DNA of 64,000 nucleotides from VAZQ01 sp963763365 (GCA_963763365.1 CAVXOE010000018.1:1-64000), one strand, 5' to 3'. Positions 37,749 to 47,317 are shown, numbered from the stretch's first letter. A program made the numbers and translations. The notes: a model not told the origin generated them from the sequence alone.

Positions 37749-38558
37749 TCAGTTATCCTCGGCCACGTCGACCAGCGTGCCGTCCGGATCGGCAAGCTGG
37801 AACTGGCCGTGCGGGCATTTCTTCAGGAGCGCCAGCCGCGCCGCGCCCTCGGAATCGAAATCGATCGGCTTCGGCGCGAGGTTGATGTTGGTCTTGGCGA
37901 CCATGTCGAGGTTGGCCTTGAAGGCCTCGAGATCGGGAACGCGGAAGCCGAAATGGTCCATTCCCGGCTGCTCGATCCCTGCCCCGTCGAACGATGAAAT
38001 CTTCCACGGCAGGATCGCCATGGTCATCCGCCCGTCGGTGAGGTGATAGCCGCCCTCCTCCGAGGGAACGTTGCGCGCCTCGAGCTCGAACACGTCGACG
38101 TAGAAATTCGCCAGCCGCTCGGCCTCGCGCGCCCGGATGGCGAAATGGCTGAACGTGTTGGCCTGCTTCCATTCGCTCTTGGCATAGACCTCGGCGCGGT
38201 TCTCGTGCCCCGGCTGCGACAGGTCGAAATAGTTGCCGGCCGGATCGTGCGTGCTGTAGCTCGCAAACGGCCGATTGCCCGGCCGCTTCACGATCTCGAT
38301 GTCGGGATATTTCTTCGCCATCTTGGCGCGCACCTTGTCGAGGTCCTGCACCTCGATGCCGAAATGGTCGAGCCCGGCCTTGCGGCCGCCGCGGCGCGGG
38401 ATCAGCGTCATGCCGACATAGCCGTCGCCGACCGAGATCGCGCCGATCTCGCGCGCGGTGTCGCCCGACGCCTTGAGGCCGAACGCGGCGCGGTAGAACA
38501 TGCCGAGCAGGGTGTAGTTGTCGGTCGTGATGGCGAGGTGGTTGAGCTTCCCGAACAT
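37749..38558 (-). CDS. VOC-superfamily protein, two-domain extradiol-dioxygenase-like
   Basis: The 269-residue protein has two vicinal-oxygen-chelate domains. Probable metal ligands are the His in LNHLAITTDN near residue 7, DHFGIEVQDLDKV near residue 67, FSHFAIRAREAERLANFYVDVF near residue 138 and DHFGFRVPDLEAF near residue 200. Two-domain VOC proteins include extradiol catechol dioxygenases, but the exact His-His-Glu triad cannot be assigned by eye. Ring cleavage is an inference from context. It is convergent with the Bug receptor 36768-37742 and reads with the frameshifted receptor behind it. Confidence 0.75.
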   Translation of the reverse strand: MFGKLNHLAITTDNYTLLGMFYRAAFGLKASGDTAREIGAISVGDGYVGMTLIPRRGGRKAGLDHFGIEVQDLDKVRAKMAKKYPDIEIVKRPGNRPFASYSTHDPAGNYFDLSQPGHENRAEVYAKSEWKQANTFSHFAIRAREAERLANFYVDVFELEARNVPSEEGGYHLTDGRMTMAILPWKISSFDGAGIEQPGMDHFGFRVPDLEAFKANLDMVAKTNINLAPKPIDFDSEGAARLALLKKCPHGQFQLADPDGTLVDVAEDN

Positions 38559-38592
38559 TGTTGTTCTCCCAAACGCCGGGCGGCGCGTTGCA

Positions 38593-39640
38593 TCAGTGAT
38601 AGTAGCGATCGAGCGTGATCTGGCGCATCTCGGCGAGGCCGGCCTGGTCGAGCGTGGTCATCGCCTGCTCGACCATCCTGGCGACTTCGCCGGCGCTGGC
38701 GTAGTTGGCCGTCAGCTTGAACTTCTTCAGTTCGCCGATAACGGCCGGGTCCTGCATGACCTCCGCCAACGCGCCGCGCAGGAATTCGACCCGGTCGGGC
38801 GGCGTTCCCGGCGTAATCAGAATCAACCGGCCGAGACCGGCGATGCCGGCGCGCCAGTCGACGAGGCGCGCGGCATCAGGATCGACGTCCGCCGCTTCGA
38901 ACAGTGTCGGCACGTCGGGAAACTGCTCGGCGCGCTTGCGCGCGAGCGTCACGAATGCCCGCATGCCGCCGCTCGGACCGTAGAGCACGGCGGATTCCTC
39001 CGAGACGACCCGGCCGTCGGCCTCGCCGCGCTGGATCGCGAGGTTCATGTCGGCCGTGCCTTTGTAGCCGATGATGATCTTGCTCTTGAGGCCGAGCGCG
39101 TAGCTCATGATCGCCGAGAAGTCGGCATTGCCGTCGATCTTGCCCGAGCCGACCCAGATCAGCGGCTGCTCGCTCTTCTTTGCGTCCGCGACGGACTGAT
39201 AGGGCGACTTCGAGCCCGAGCAGGGCGACCTTCGATTCACTGCTCACGCGCGCGAGCCAGGTGAGCTTACGCACGTCGTAGTTGACGCCGGGCGCCTCGT
39301 AGAGCTGCGCCGTCACCAGTGTCTCGCCGCCGACCAGCACGATCGTCAGCCCGTCGGGAGCGGCATTCATCATGCGGTTCATCGCGATCAGGCCGCCGGC
39401 CGCGGGCTCGTTCGTCGGCACCATCTTGGCGCCGATCTTGCGCTCGAGGTGCGGAACCAGCGCGCGCATATAGGTGTCGTAGCCGCCGCCCGGACTGCCC
39501 ATGGTGTAGAAGCGGACCTGCTTGCCCTGGTAGAACTCGGCGGCCGGATCGGCGACCGCGCAGGCGGGCATTAGCAGGATCGAGCATGCGACTAGCGCGG
39601 CCCAATAGACAGATTTTCGGTGAACTCCGCGCGCCGGCAT
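38593..39640 (-). CDS. Bug-like tripartite tricarboxylate receptor, one frameshift
   Basis: ATG 39640 follows a GAGGAGCGCACG ribosome binding site. The N-terminal part (signal peptide CSILLMPACAVADP, then FYTMGSPGGGYDTYMRALVPH, TNEPAAGGLIAMN) and the C-terminal part (SPYQSVADAKKSEQPLIWVG, YKGTADMNLAIQRGEADGR, TPGTPPDRVEFLRGAL) are in different frames. An extra base near 39211 causes the break. The family is the more divergent branch of tripartite tricarboxylate receptors of about 340 residues. It is read in the same direction as the VOC gene, 34 bases upstream of it, and probably forms a transcription unit with it. Confidence 0.82.
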
Positions 39641-39874
39641 CGTGCGCTCCTCACGTTGCGGGCGATCATGCAATACGGCGGTTGACGAGAGCAAGTCCCG
39701 CGCGCCTTTGGCACTCCGTCGTCGCAGCGTTGCGCGGCACGCAGGACCAATGCGCGCACCGGCCTCGACGCTGCTTTGCGAAATGCCTTAGATTGCCGGC
39801 AATCCGGCGCGATCGGTGTCCGCAATGCGGACCGAAACGACGCCGCCGATCTGTCAAATTGGAGGAGCGCGACG

Positions 39875-41059
39875 ATGGCCCTGATCCCGAATTCGGTTTC
39901 CGACATCCTCAAATCCAAGACCATGCGCGGCCTGCCGACACCGGTCGAATATCCCAAGGCCGATATCCTCACCTACACGCAGGGCGCCGACAATTTTCAC
40001 AAGGTCCTGGCGATCAAGCCGGGCGACCATGTCGTCATGCTGTACGATCCGCTGATCGACCCGCGCGTGCTGCAGGCAGTCAACGGCGTGGCGCGGGCAC
40101 GCGGCGCGACCTTCGCGGCCTACATGGGACCTTCGACGCGGCTGATGGAAGTGCCGGAGGAAGCCAAGGCGCTGATCGAGCGCGCGACCTTCGTGGTCTC
40201 GACCTGGTTCGCCTCGGTGATCGATCCGTTCTGCATCAACCTGCGGCGCAAGAAGGGTCAGCGCTGGGTCAAGATCACGTTCTTCCGCAACCTCGACCTG
40301 CTCAACACGCCGCAGGCGCGCTTCCCGATCGACCTGCTCGGCGAGATCATCCGCGCCTCGTCGCGCGCCTATCCGGACACCGGCAATTTCGACCTGCGCT
40401 TCACCGACGAGCGCGGTACCGACATCGTGGTGAACTTCACCGAGCCGATGCGCGCCATCATGAAGCAGGACAACCGCTGGCGCGGCCACAACATCGCGGA
40501 CGAGGACGGCTGCTACGTGCACTACCTGCCGACGCACGGCCCGAACCTCTACGAGCTGAAGATGGTCGGCGGCGATCACGCCGCGCATATGCCGGTCAAC
40601 GGCATCCTCTATCCGCAATGGGCGGTCGGTTTCGAGAAGCCGTTCGAGGAGAAGATCGGCGTCGAGTTCGAGAACGGCCACGTCAAGAAGGTGTACGGCA
40701 ACAGCGAGCAGGCCGAGTACCTCCGCTTCATCGTCGGCGGTCCGCTCGAGGAACTGGGCTGCGGGCACAATCCGAAGGCGCCACGCTTCGACATCTATCC
40801 GGCCGGCCCGAACTCGCCTGGCGCGCTGCATTTCGGCGTCAACGGGCCGAAGGAATCGGAATACTTCCGCCGCACCATGCCGTACTGGGAGGAGCCGCAC
40901 GTCCACTGCGACATGGTCACCTTCGACACCACTGTCACGGCCGGCAACCGCACCGTCATCGACAAGGGCTTCCTGATGGCACTGCGCGATCCGCAGGTGG
41001 TGGCGCTCGCCGAGCGCTACGGCGACCCGGTCGACCTCTTGGAGAACTTCCCGGTCTGA
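39875..41059 (+). CDS. NicX-like (2,5-dihydroxypyridine dioxygenase-like) / M29-fold protein
   Basis: A GGAGGAGCGCG ribosome binding site precedes ATG 39875. The 394-residue protein has an M29-aminopeptidase-like fold. Seen are IKPGDHVVMLYDPLIDPRVL near residue 48, a region LEELGCGHNPKAPRF near residue 290, and HVHCDMVTFDTTVTA near residue 345 with His and Asp in the place of metal ligands. 2,5-dihydroxypyridine 5,6-dioxygenases share this pattern. I do not see enough to fix the substrate. It lies in a run of aromatic-catabolism genes and is followed by a luciferase-like monooxygenase. Confidence 0.55.
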   Translation: MALIPNSVSDILKSKTMRGLPTPVEYPKADILTYTQGADNFHKVLAIKPGDHVVMLYDPLIDPRVLQAVNGVARARGATFAAYMGPSTRLMEVPEEAKALIERATFVVSTWFASVIDPFCINLRRKKGQRWVKITFFRNLDLLNTPQARFPIDLLGEIIRASSRAYPDTGNFDLRFTDERGTDIVVNFTEPMRAIMKQDNRWRGHNIADEDGCYVHYLPTHGPNLYELKMVGGDHAAHMPVNGILYPQWAVGFEKPFEEKIGVEFENGHVKKVYGNSEQAEYLRFIVGGPLEELGCGHNPKAPRFDIYPAGPNSPGALHFGVNGPKESEYFRRTMPYWEEPHVHCDMVTFDTTVTAGNRTVIDKGFLMALRDPQVVALAERYGDPVDLLENFPV

Positions 41060-41110
41060 CAATCGAAGGCTGCGTACGGCTGCGCGCTACTCAACCGGGA
41101 GCGGCAGTCG

Positions 41111-41221
41111 GCTCCCTCTCGCGCATAGCGGCGAGGGATGAGGTGAGGGGTCAAGGTCTATCGAGACGTGCGGTACCGCCCTCACCCCAACCCTCTCCCC
41201 GAAATGCGGGAGAGGGAGCGC
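41111..41221. repeat. Palindromic intergenic repeat (CTCCCTCTCGC family)
   Basis: Inverted ends GCTCCCTCTCGCGCA and GCGGGAGAGGGAGCG, with an inner pair AGGTGAGGGG and CCCTCACCCC. It fills the gap between the NicX-like and luciferase-like genes. Confidence 0.75.
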
Positions 41222-41261
41222 ACTGAGCGTGCTGCACCTCTCATAGGATCAAGCCGCGCAA

Positions 41262-42474
41262 ATGGATTTCGGTGTCTTCGACCATCTCGACCGCGGCAGC
41301 CTGCCCGTTGCGGGACTACTACGAGGCGCGGCTCAAGCTGATCGAGGCTTACGACCGCGCGGGCTTCCACGCCTACCACCTCGCCGAGCACCATGCGACG
41401 CCGCTCGGCATGGCGCCCTCGCCCAGCGTGTTCCTCGCCGCTGCCGCGCAGCGCACCAAACGGCTGCGGCTCGGCACCATGGTCTACGCGCTGCCGCTGC
41501 ACCATCCGCTGCGGCTCGTCGAAGAGATCTGCATGCTCGATCACCTGAGCGGCGGGCGGGTCGACATGGGCTTCGGCCGCGGCTCCTCGCCGATCGAACT
41601 CGAGTACTACGGCCAGGACCCGGAGGATGCGCCGCGGGTCTATGCCGAAGCACTTGAGGTCGTGCTGCGCGGCTTCCGGGAGAAGACGCTCACCGCGGCA
41701 ACGCGCACGCACAGCTTCAATGACGTGCCGATGGAGCTTGCGCCGTTGCAGCAGCCGCATCCGCCGCTCTGGTACGGCGTACATTCACCCGAGAGCGCCG
41801 AGCGCGCCGCGCGCATGGGCTCGAACATCGCCTGCAACGAACCGGCGGAGGCGTCCGCAAGCTACATCGCGCGCTACTGGTCGGCCTGGCGCGAGCACCA
41901 GGGCGGCGGCGCGCCGCCGCCGAAAGCCGGCGTCACGCATTTCGTCGTGGTTGCCGAGCGCGACGACGAGGCCCTCGCCATTGCGCGCCGCGCCTACCTG
42001 GTCTGGCACAAGAGCTTCCATCACCTGTTCAAGCGGCACGGCCGGGTGGCCAAGATCAGCGGCGGCGAAGCCGATTTCGACGAACTGGCAGCGCGCGGCA
42101 AGGGCGTCGCGGGAACGCCCGAGAAGGTCGTGCGGTTTCTGAAGGAGCGTCTGGGCAGAACCGGCGCCAATTACTGCATCAACCGGTTTGCGTTCGGCGA
42201 CCTCACGCTCGCCGAATCGTTGCGGTCGGTCGAGCTGTTCGCGTCACATGTGCGCCCGGCGCTGCTTGCGCTACAAGAGAGCCCAGAGAAGTGCAGGCAC
42301 AAGCCAAAACAGGGAGGAAACGATGTCCGTTGTGCGCTCCGCCTTCTGCGCCCCGCCCTGCTGATCGGCCTTCGCTGCCGCTGCCGCCGCCGAAGTCGAC
42401 GATGCGATGAACAAGCTCGCGGCCGAAGCCGCCAAGGTCGGCAACATCATCTGGTACGAGAGCTCGCCCGATGA
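41262..42474 (+). CDS. Luciferase-like (LLM class) flavin monooxygenase, one frameshift
   Basis: ATG 41262 starts MDFGVFDHLDRGSLP. An extra base near 41305 shifts the frame, after which RDYYEARLKLIEAYDRAGFH and the rest of a bacterial luciferase-like TIM barrel follow. Markers are YHLAEHHATPLGMAPSP near residue 45, LDHLSGGRVDMGFGRGSSP near residue 92 and HPPLWYGVHSPESAERAARM near residue 168. The enzyme uses reduced flavin to oxygenate an organic substrate. The true C-terminus should lie near 42290. The frame stays open to 42474 through the start of the next gene, so the last 60 residues are probably spurious. Confidence 0.8.
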
Positions 42475-43344
42475 CGCCGCCGACAAGATCGCCGCCGTGT
42501 TCCACAAGCGCTTCCCGGGCCTCAAGCTCGAACACATCCGCGACACCGGCGGCAATTCGATCGGCGGCCGCATCATCCAGGAGAGCCAGGGCGACACCCG
42601 CACCGCCGACGTCGCGACCTCCGGCGCCGCGATCATGCTGCCGCTGAAAGAGCGCAACCTGATAAAGGAGTTCGACTGGAAGTCGCTCGGGCTCTCCGCC
42701 GAGCTTGCGCCGACGCCGTTCGGCGTCGTGACCACCTCGGTGGTCTATGTGATCGTCTACAACTCGCAGCTCGTGAAGGAAGCCGACGCGCCCAAGACCT
42801 GGGACGATCTGCTCAACCCGCGCTGGGAAGGCAAGGTCGGCATCTGGGTGCGCGGCGAAGGGCAAGGCGCGCTCGCCGCCAAGTGGGGCGAGGACAAGGT
42901 CGTCGACTACGTCCGCAAGATGAATGCGCGCAAGCCGGTGCTGCTGCCCAGCACCTTCCCTCTGGCACAGCAGGTCGCGGCAGGCGAGATCCTCGTGGGC
43001 TTCGGGCTCAATCACAGCGCGCAGATTCCGCTGCGCCGCGGCGCGCCGATCAAGATCGTGGTGGCCGACCCGGTGCCGCATGGGCACGCTCTACAGCTTC
43101 GTGCCGGCGAAGGCGAAGAACCCGGCGGGCGGCGCGCTGCTGGCGATCTGGCTCGCAACGCCGGAAGGCGCCAAGGCCTACGAGGACGCCACCGACCGCG
43201 GCAATCCATTCATCGCCGGCACCAAGACCAACACGCTGCTGCAAGGGACACCCGATCTCGCAGTTCACGGTCGAGCAGGCGGCGCAGGAAGCCGCGGTCG
43301 TCCAGCGCATCAACAAGTTGATCGAAAGCCGCGAGACGCAGTGA
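42323..43344 (+). CDS. ABC transporter extracellular solute-binding protein (Fe3+/polyamine SBP type), several frameshifts
   Basis: A GGGAGGAAACG ribosome binding site precedes ATG 42323. The signal-peptide region is broken by an in-frame stop near 42362 (indels). The mature protein is clear: MNKLAAEAAKVGNIIWYESSP near the N-terminus, TWDDLLNPRWEGKVGIW near residue 125, GLNHSAQIPLRRGAPI near residue 200. Extra bases near 43079 and 43254 then move the frame twice before the C-terminus VVQRINKLIESRETQ. It would be an SBP_bac type-2 receptor of about 335 residues, paired with the fused permease downstream. Ligand unknown. Confidence 0.8.
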
Positions 43345-43368
43345 CCGCCGGCACCGACCTCTCGCTCG

Positions 43369-43466
43369 ACATGCCGGGGCTTGACCCGGCTTGACTCGGG
43401 TCATCCATCGGAACGAAGCCTCGATCCGAAGAAGATGGGTTGCCGGGTCAAGCCCGGCAATGACGC
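43369..43466. repeat. Palindromic intergenic repeat (GCCGGGCTTGACCCGGC family)
   Basis: The stretch begins CATGCCGGGGCTTGACCCGG and ends GCCGGGTCAAGCCCGGCAATG. The two ends are inverted copies. The same family is found at 27745 and 52696. Confidence 0.75.
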
Positions 43467-43531
43467 AGAGCGGGCCAGGTGGCAGATCAGGTCATCTTGC
43501 GACGCGGGCGACTCGAGACTGGCTGCGCTTC

Positions 43532-45220
43532 ATGCCGTCGCTCGGCATGGGCTTGCTGCTCGCCTATCTCGTGCTGCTGCCGCTCGCGCTCACCGTGCTG
43601 TCGAGCTTCCGTCCCGGCGGATTTCCGCTCGATCCCGGCTTCACGCTCAACAATTATCGGGTGGCCTATGGCGACCCGGGTTTTCCCGCTCCTGCTCGGC
43701 AACACGCTGCTGTTTGCGCTCGGCTCGTCCGCGTTCGCGCTGGTGCTGGGCGTAGGCCTCGCCTGGCTGGTCGAGCGTTCCGACCTGCCCGGCCGCGAAC
43801 TGCTGCGCGGTCTCGTTCTGTTGCCGATGGCGACGCCGCCCATCCTGCTCGCCATCGCCTGGGCGATGCTGCTCAGCCCGCGCAACGGCGTGCTCAATCA
43901 ATTCCTGATGCAGTCTCTTGGCACTCGAGCGACATGCCGCTCAACATCTACACGCTGCCCGGCATGGTGTTCGTGCAAGGGCTCGCGCTGGTGCCGACGG
44001 CCTACCTGTTTCTGTCGCCCGCCTTCGCCAACATGGACCCGTCGCTCGAAGAAGCCGCGATGGCGTCGGGCGCCGGCACCTTGGCGGTGATCCGGCGCGT
44101 CATGCTGCCGATCCTCTGGCCGCCGATCCTCTCGGCCGCGATCTTCCTGCTCATCGTCTCGCTGGTGGTGTTCGACGTGCCGGGCACGCTCGGCACGCCC
44201 GCGCGCATCTTCGTGCTGAGCTCGCAGATCTACTATCTCGTCGCCCACAGCCCGGCCGGCGTTCCGCTTTACGGTCAGGTGAGCGCGCTGGCGATGCTGT
44301 TTCTTGTCATTCTGCTGGTGCTGGGATTTGCCTATCACCGGCTGACGCGCCATGCCGGCCGCTACCGCACCATCACCGGCAAAGGGTTCCGCCCGCGCAT
44401 CTTTCCGCTCGGCCGCGGCCGGCCGTGGGCGATCGCCGCGCTCGTCATCTATTTCCTGCTCAGCGTCGTCGCACCGTTGCTGATCCTGCTCTGGATGAGC
44501 CTGATGCCGTACCAGACCGGCGTCTCGTGGGCGGCCTTCAATCTGCTGACGCTGGAAAACCATCTCGACTTTCTCAAGAACGCGCGCGTCCTCGCCGCCA
44601 CGCGCAACTCGCTGGTGATCGCCGTCGTGGCGGCGACGACCGTGGCGGCGCTCTCGCTGCTGATCGCCTGGATGACGGCGCGGCTGCGCGTGCCCGGCCG
44701 GCAGGCGCTCGACGTGCTCGCCTTCATTCCGATCGCCATCCCGGGCGTGATGATCGGGGTGGCGCTGGTCTACGTCTACATCACGCTCGGCTCGGTGCTG
44801 CCGATCTACGGCACGATCTGGATCATCGCGCTCGCCTACCTGACGCAATATCTGCCGTTCGGCTCGCGCGCGATGAACGGCGTGATGATGCAGCTCCACC
44901 CGGAGCTCGAAGAAGCCGGCGCCACCTCGGGCGCCGGCAAGCTGCGCATCCTGCGGCGCATCACGTTTCCGCTGGTCTGGCCGGCGGTGGCGGCGGTGTG
45001 GATCTGGGTGCTGGCGCATGCGCTGCGCGAGCTGTCGTCGGCGCTCATGCTGCAGGGCCGCGGCAACGCGGTGATCCCGACGCTGCTGTGGGACTACTGG
45101 TCGGGCGGCGAGCCTAACCGCACCGCGGCGGGCGGGCTGTGGCTCAGCGTTGCGCTGCTGCTGTTTCTGCTGCTGTGGCGTTCGCTCTCGCGCCGCGCCG
45201 GGCTCGAACGCATGCGCTGA
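43532..45220 (+). CDS. ABC transporter permease, fused two-domain FbpB type, two frameshifts
   Basis: The corrected product is a 560-residue inner-membrane protein with two binding-protein-dependent permease domains in one chain. EAA loops are at ANMDPSLEEAAMASGAGTLA in the first half and HPELEEAGATSGAGKLRILRR in the second. Frame breaks lie near 43679 (+1) and near 43926 (-1). Such fused permeases serve Fe3+, thiamine or phosphonate-type importers with one ATPase. No ATPase gene follows, since the next gene (SURF1) is on the other strand. The N-terminal start is uncertain. Confidence 0.82.
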   Translation: MPSLGMGLLLAYLVLLPLALTVLSSFRPGGFPLDPGFTLNNYRVAYGDPGFPAPARQHAAVCARLVRVRAGAGRRPRLAGRAFRPARPRTAARSRSVADGDAAHPARHRLGDAAQPAQRRAQSIPDAVSWHSSDMPLNIYTLPGMVFVQGLALVPTAYLFLSPAFANMDPSLEEAAMASGAGTLAVIRRVMLPILWPPILSAAIFLLIVSLVVFDVPGTLGTPARIFVLSSQIYYLVAHSPAGVPLYGQVSALAMLFLVILLVLGFAYHRLTRHAGRYRTITGKGFRPRIFPLGRGRPWAIAALVIYFLLSVVAPLLILLWMSLMPYQTGVSWAAFNLLTLENHLDFLKNARVLAATRNSLVIAVVAATTVAALSLLIAWMTARLRVPGRQALDVLAFIPIAIPGVMIGVALVYVYITLGSVLPIYGTIWIIALAYLTQYLPFGSRAMNGVMMQLHPELEEAGATSGAGKLRILRRITFPLVWPAVAAVWIWVLAHALRELSSALMLQGRGNAVIPTLLWDYWSGGEPNRTAAGGLWLSVALLLFLLLWRSLSRRAGLERMR

Positions 45221-45236
45221 CCCCGTCCGCCCTCGG

Positions 45237-45986
45237 TCAAGCCTGTGCGTCGCGAGCCTTCCGGCGGGCATGGAGCCAGAACGCGAACATCACGATCGCG
45301 ACGACCGCGAGACCGTACCAGGTGATGGCATATCCGAGATGCTCGTTGCGCAGGCGGACATTCAGCGGGCCGGATTGCGGCAGCCCGCCGGGCGGCTGCG
45401 GGCTTTCCAGTTCGACATAAAACGGTGCCACACCGACCCACCCCTTGGCGGCGGCGATCGTCAGCGGATCGCGCACGAACCACAGATTGCGCGCGGCGTC
45501 GTGGCCGGGTGCGAACCATCCCGCCACCTCCGGCCAGCGCAGCACGCCGACCATCTCGTGCAGACCCTTCGTTGTGTCGCGGCTCGCCGGATCCTGCCGT
45601 CCTTCCGGCACGAAACCGCGATTGACCACGACCGTGCCGCCGCCCGCGAGGCGCGCGGGCGCGAACACCCAATAGCCCGGACCGCTGACATCGGAGCGGA
45701 AAGCGGAGCCACTGGTATAGACCAACGCTTCCTCGTCGGGCACGAACGCGGCGGCAAACTTCACCCGGCGGAACTCATCGGTGGCGGGGTCGAGGCCCGG
45801 CCAGCGCTCGCGCGTCGGCAGATCGGCCGGCGCCGCCGCGAGGCGCGTCTCGAGCGTATCGATCAACGCTTCTTTCCATGCCTTGCGCTGAAGCTGCCAG
45901 GTGCCGAGCCCGACGAGCGTCGCCAGAGCCGCGCACATGAACATGATCGGCAGTGCCAGCGATGTCCGCGAACGCACCGCGCTCAC
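45237..45986 (-). CDS. SURF1-family cytochrome c oxidase assembly protein
   Basis: The 249-residue protein has the SURF1 layout: an N-terminal span (FMCAALATLVGLGTWQLQRKAWKE), a periplasmic domain with GPGYWVFAPARL and VNRGFVPEGRQDP, and a C-terminal span (HLGYAITWYGLAVVAIVMFAFW). SURF1 helps insert haem a into subunit I. Its ATG overlaps the DUF983 gene stop (ATGA). It is the last gene of the leftward oxidase operon. Confidence 0.93.
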   Translation of the reverse strand: MSAVRSRTSLALPIMFMCAALATLVGLGTWQLQRKAWKEALIDTLETRLAAAPADLPTRERWPGLDPATDEFRRVKFAAAFVPDEEALVYTSGSAFRSDVSGPGYWVFAPARLAGGGTVVVNRGFVPEGRQDPASRDTTKGLHEMVGVLRWPEVAGWFAPGHDAARNLWFVRDPLTIAAAKGWVGVAPFYVELESPQPPGGLPQSGPLNVRLRNEHLGYAITWYGLAVVAIVMFAFWLHARRKARDAQA

Positions 45987-46366
45987 GGCTCATCGCCACC
46001 GGTGAAGCGCATCTCTTCGGCCTTATGGTGATATTGCAGCGCGACCAACAGGCCCTTCATCGGACGAAGCGGCGCAATCGTCGTCAGCAGAATCAGCGGG
46101 ATCCACAACACCGCATGCACCCAATAGGGCGGCGCATAGGCCATCTCCACAGCCAGCGCCGAGCCCGCAACGATGAACCCGGAAATGAACATCACGAAAA
46201 ACGCGGGGCCGTCCGCCGTGTCGACGAACGAATAATCGAGCCCGCACGCCTCGCAACGCGGCGCGAGCGTCAGAAAGCCCTGAAACAGCTTGCCCTTCCC
46301 GCAGCGCGGACAGCGGCAGGTCACCCCCTTCATGATCGCCGGATAGAGTGATTTATCGTCGGACAT
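45983..46366 (-). CDS. DUF983 membrane protein of the oxidase operon
   Basis: The 127-residue protein starts with a four-cysteine zinc-ribbon-like stretch (CRCPRCGKGKLF, then CEACGLDYSF). Two hydrophobic spans follow (FFVMFISGFIVAGSALAV and WVHAVLWIPLILLTTIA). DUF983 genes are regularly found between ctaE and SURF1 in alphaproteobacteria. Their role is unknown but presumed to be in oxidase assembly. It overlaps the SURF1 start. A terminator-like hairpin stands between it and ctaE, so it may be partly independently expressed. Confidence 0.88.
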   Translation of the reverse strand: MSDDKSLYPAIMKGVTCRCPRCGKGKLFQGFLTLAPRCEACGLDYSFVDTADGPAFFVMFISGFIVAGSALAVEMAYAPPYWVHAVLWIPLILLTTIAPLRPMKGLLVALQYHHKAEEMRFTGGDEP

Positions 46367-46405
46367 GCGTGCTTCTTCGATGATGGCCTCTATCTATATC
46401 GCTCC

Positions 46406-46440
46406 GGCAAAAGCAAAAGGGCGGCTTTTAAGCCGCCCCT
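46406..46440 (-). terminator. Rho-independent terminator-like hairpin after ctaE
   Basis: On the minus strand GGGGCGGCTT and AAGCCGCCC form a stem with an AA-rich loop, followed by TTTTGCTTTTG. It lies 20 bases after the ctaE stop and may separate the core oxidase genes from the DUF983-SURF1 pair. Confidence 0.7.
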
Positions 46441-46459
46441 CCCGCAAAAGCCCGAGCCG

Positions 46460-47317
46460 TCAGTGCACATATTCATGCGGATGGGCGCCGGCACCCCAGA
46501 CGTAAATGCAGGCGAACAGGAAGAGCCACACCACGTCGACGAAGTGCCAGTACCAAGCCGCAAACTCGAATCCGAGGTGCTGCGTCGGGGTGAAATGCCC
46601 GAGATAGGCGCGGATCAGGCAGACGATCAGGAAGGTCGTGCCGATCAGCACGTGGAAACCGTGGAAACCGGTCGCCATGAAGAAGGTCGCACCATAGATG
46701 TTGCCGCTGAAGTGAAACGCCGCGTGCATGTATTCGAACGCCTGCACGCAGGTGAAAGCGGCGCCCAGCACGATGGTCAGGATGAGGCCCCACTTCAGCC
46801 CCTGCCGGTCATTCTCGAGCAGCGCGTGGTGTGCCCAGGTCACCGTGGTGCCGGAGGTGAGCAGGATCAGCGTGTTGAGCAGCGGCAGGTGCCAGGGGTC
46901 GAAAGTCTCGATGCCCTTCGGCGGCCACGTGCCGCCCACGAACTCCTCGCGCATGAGCTGGTGCAGGTCGCCCGGAAACAGCGCGACATTGAAATAGGCC
47001 CAGAACCAGGCGACGAAGAACATCACCTCGGAGGCGATGAACAGGATCATCCCGTAGCGGTGGGAGATCTGCACGACCCGGGTGTGATAGCCCCGATGCG
47101 TGGCTTCGTTCGCGACGTCGTACCACCAACCGAACATTGTGTAGAGCAGCCCGAGGATACCGGCGCCGAAGATGAACGGTGCGGCCGCGATCATGTGGTG
47201 CATCCACATGATGAGGCCGATTGCCATGATGAACGCCGAGACGGCGCCGACCGCCGGCCACGGGCTCGGATCGACCAGGTGGTAGTCGTGGTGCGGCTTG
47301 GCGTGGGCGTCGGCCAT
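46460..47317 (-). CDS. ctaE: Cytochrome c oxidase subunit III
   Basis: The 285-residue protein has seven hydrophobic spans, the usual count for subunit III. Markers are HHDYHLVDPSPWPAVGAVSAF at the N-terminus, YGMILFIASEVMFFVAWFWAYF near residue 90, and GFHGFHVLIGTTFLIVCLIRAYLGHF near residue 210. It ends with AWYWHFVDVVWLFLFACIYVWG. It is the third core subunit of the aa3-type oxidase. It lies downstream of ctaG in the leftward operon. Confidence 0.95.
   Translation of the reverse strand: MADAHAKPHHDYHLVDPSPWPAVGAVSAFIMAIGLIMWMHHMIAAAPFIFGAGILGLLYTMFGWWYDVANEATHRGYHTRVVQISHRYGMILFIASEVMFFVAWFWAYFNVALFPGDLHQLMREEFVGGTWPPKGIETFDPWHLPLLNTLILLTSGTTVTWAHHALLENDRQGLKWGLILTIVLGAAFTCVQAFEYMHAAFHFSGNIYGATFFMATGFHGFHVLIGTTFLIVCLIRAYLGHFTPTQHLGFEFAAWYWHFVDVVWLFLFACIYVWGAGAHPHEYVH

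Noticed and set aside
39854..41062. A 400-codon open frame antisense to the NicX-like gene, and similar long antisense frames opposite pqqC, hpnN, ctaE, ctaD and the oxidase genes
   Set aside because: High GC at codon position 3 creates long open frames on the complementary strand. The translations are rich in Arg, Ala, His and Asp, with no domain signature, while the sense frames have clear families.
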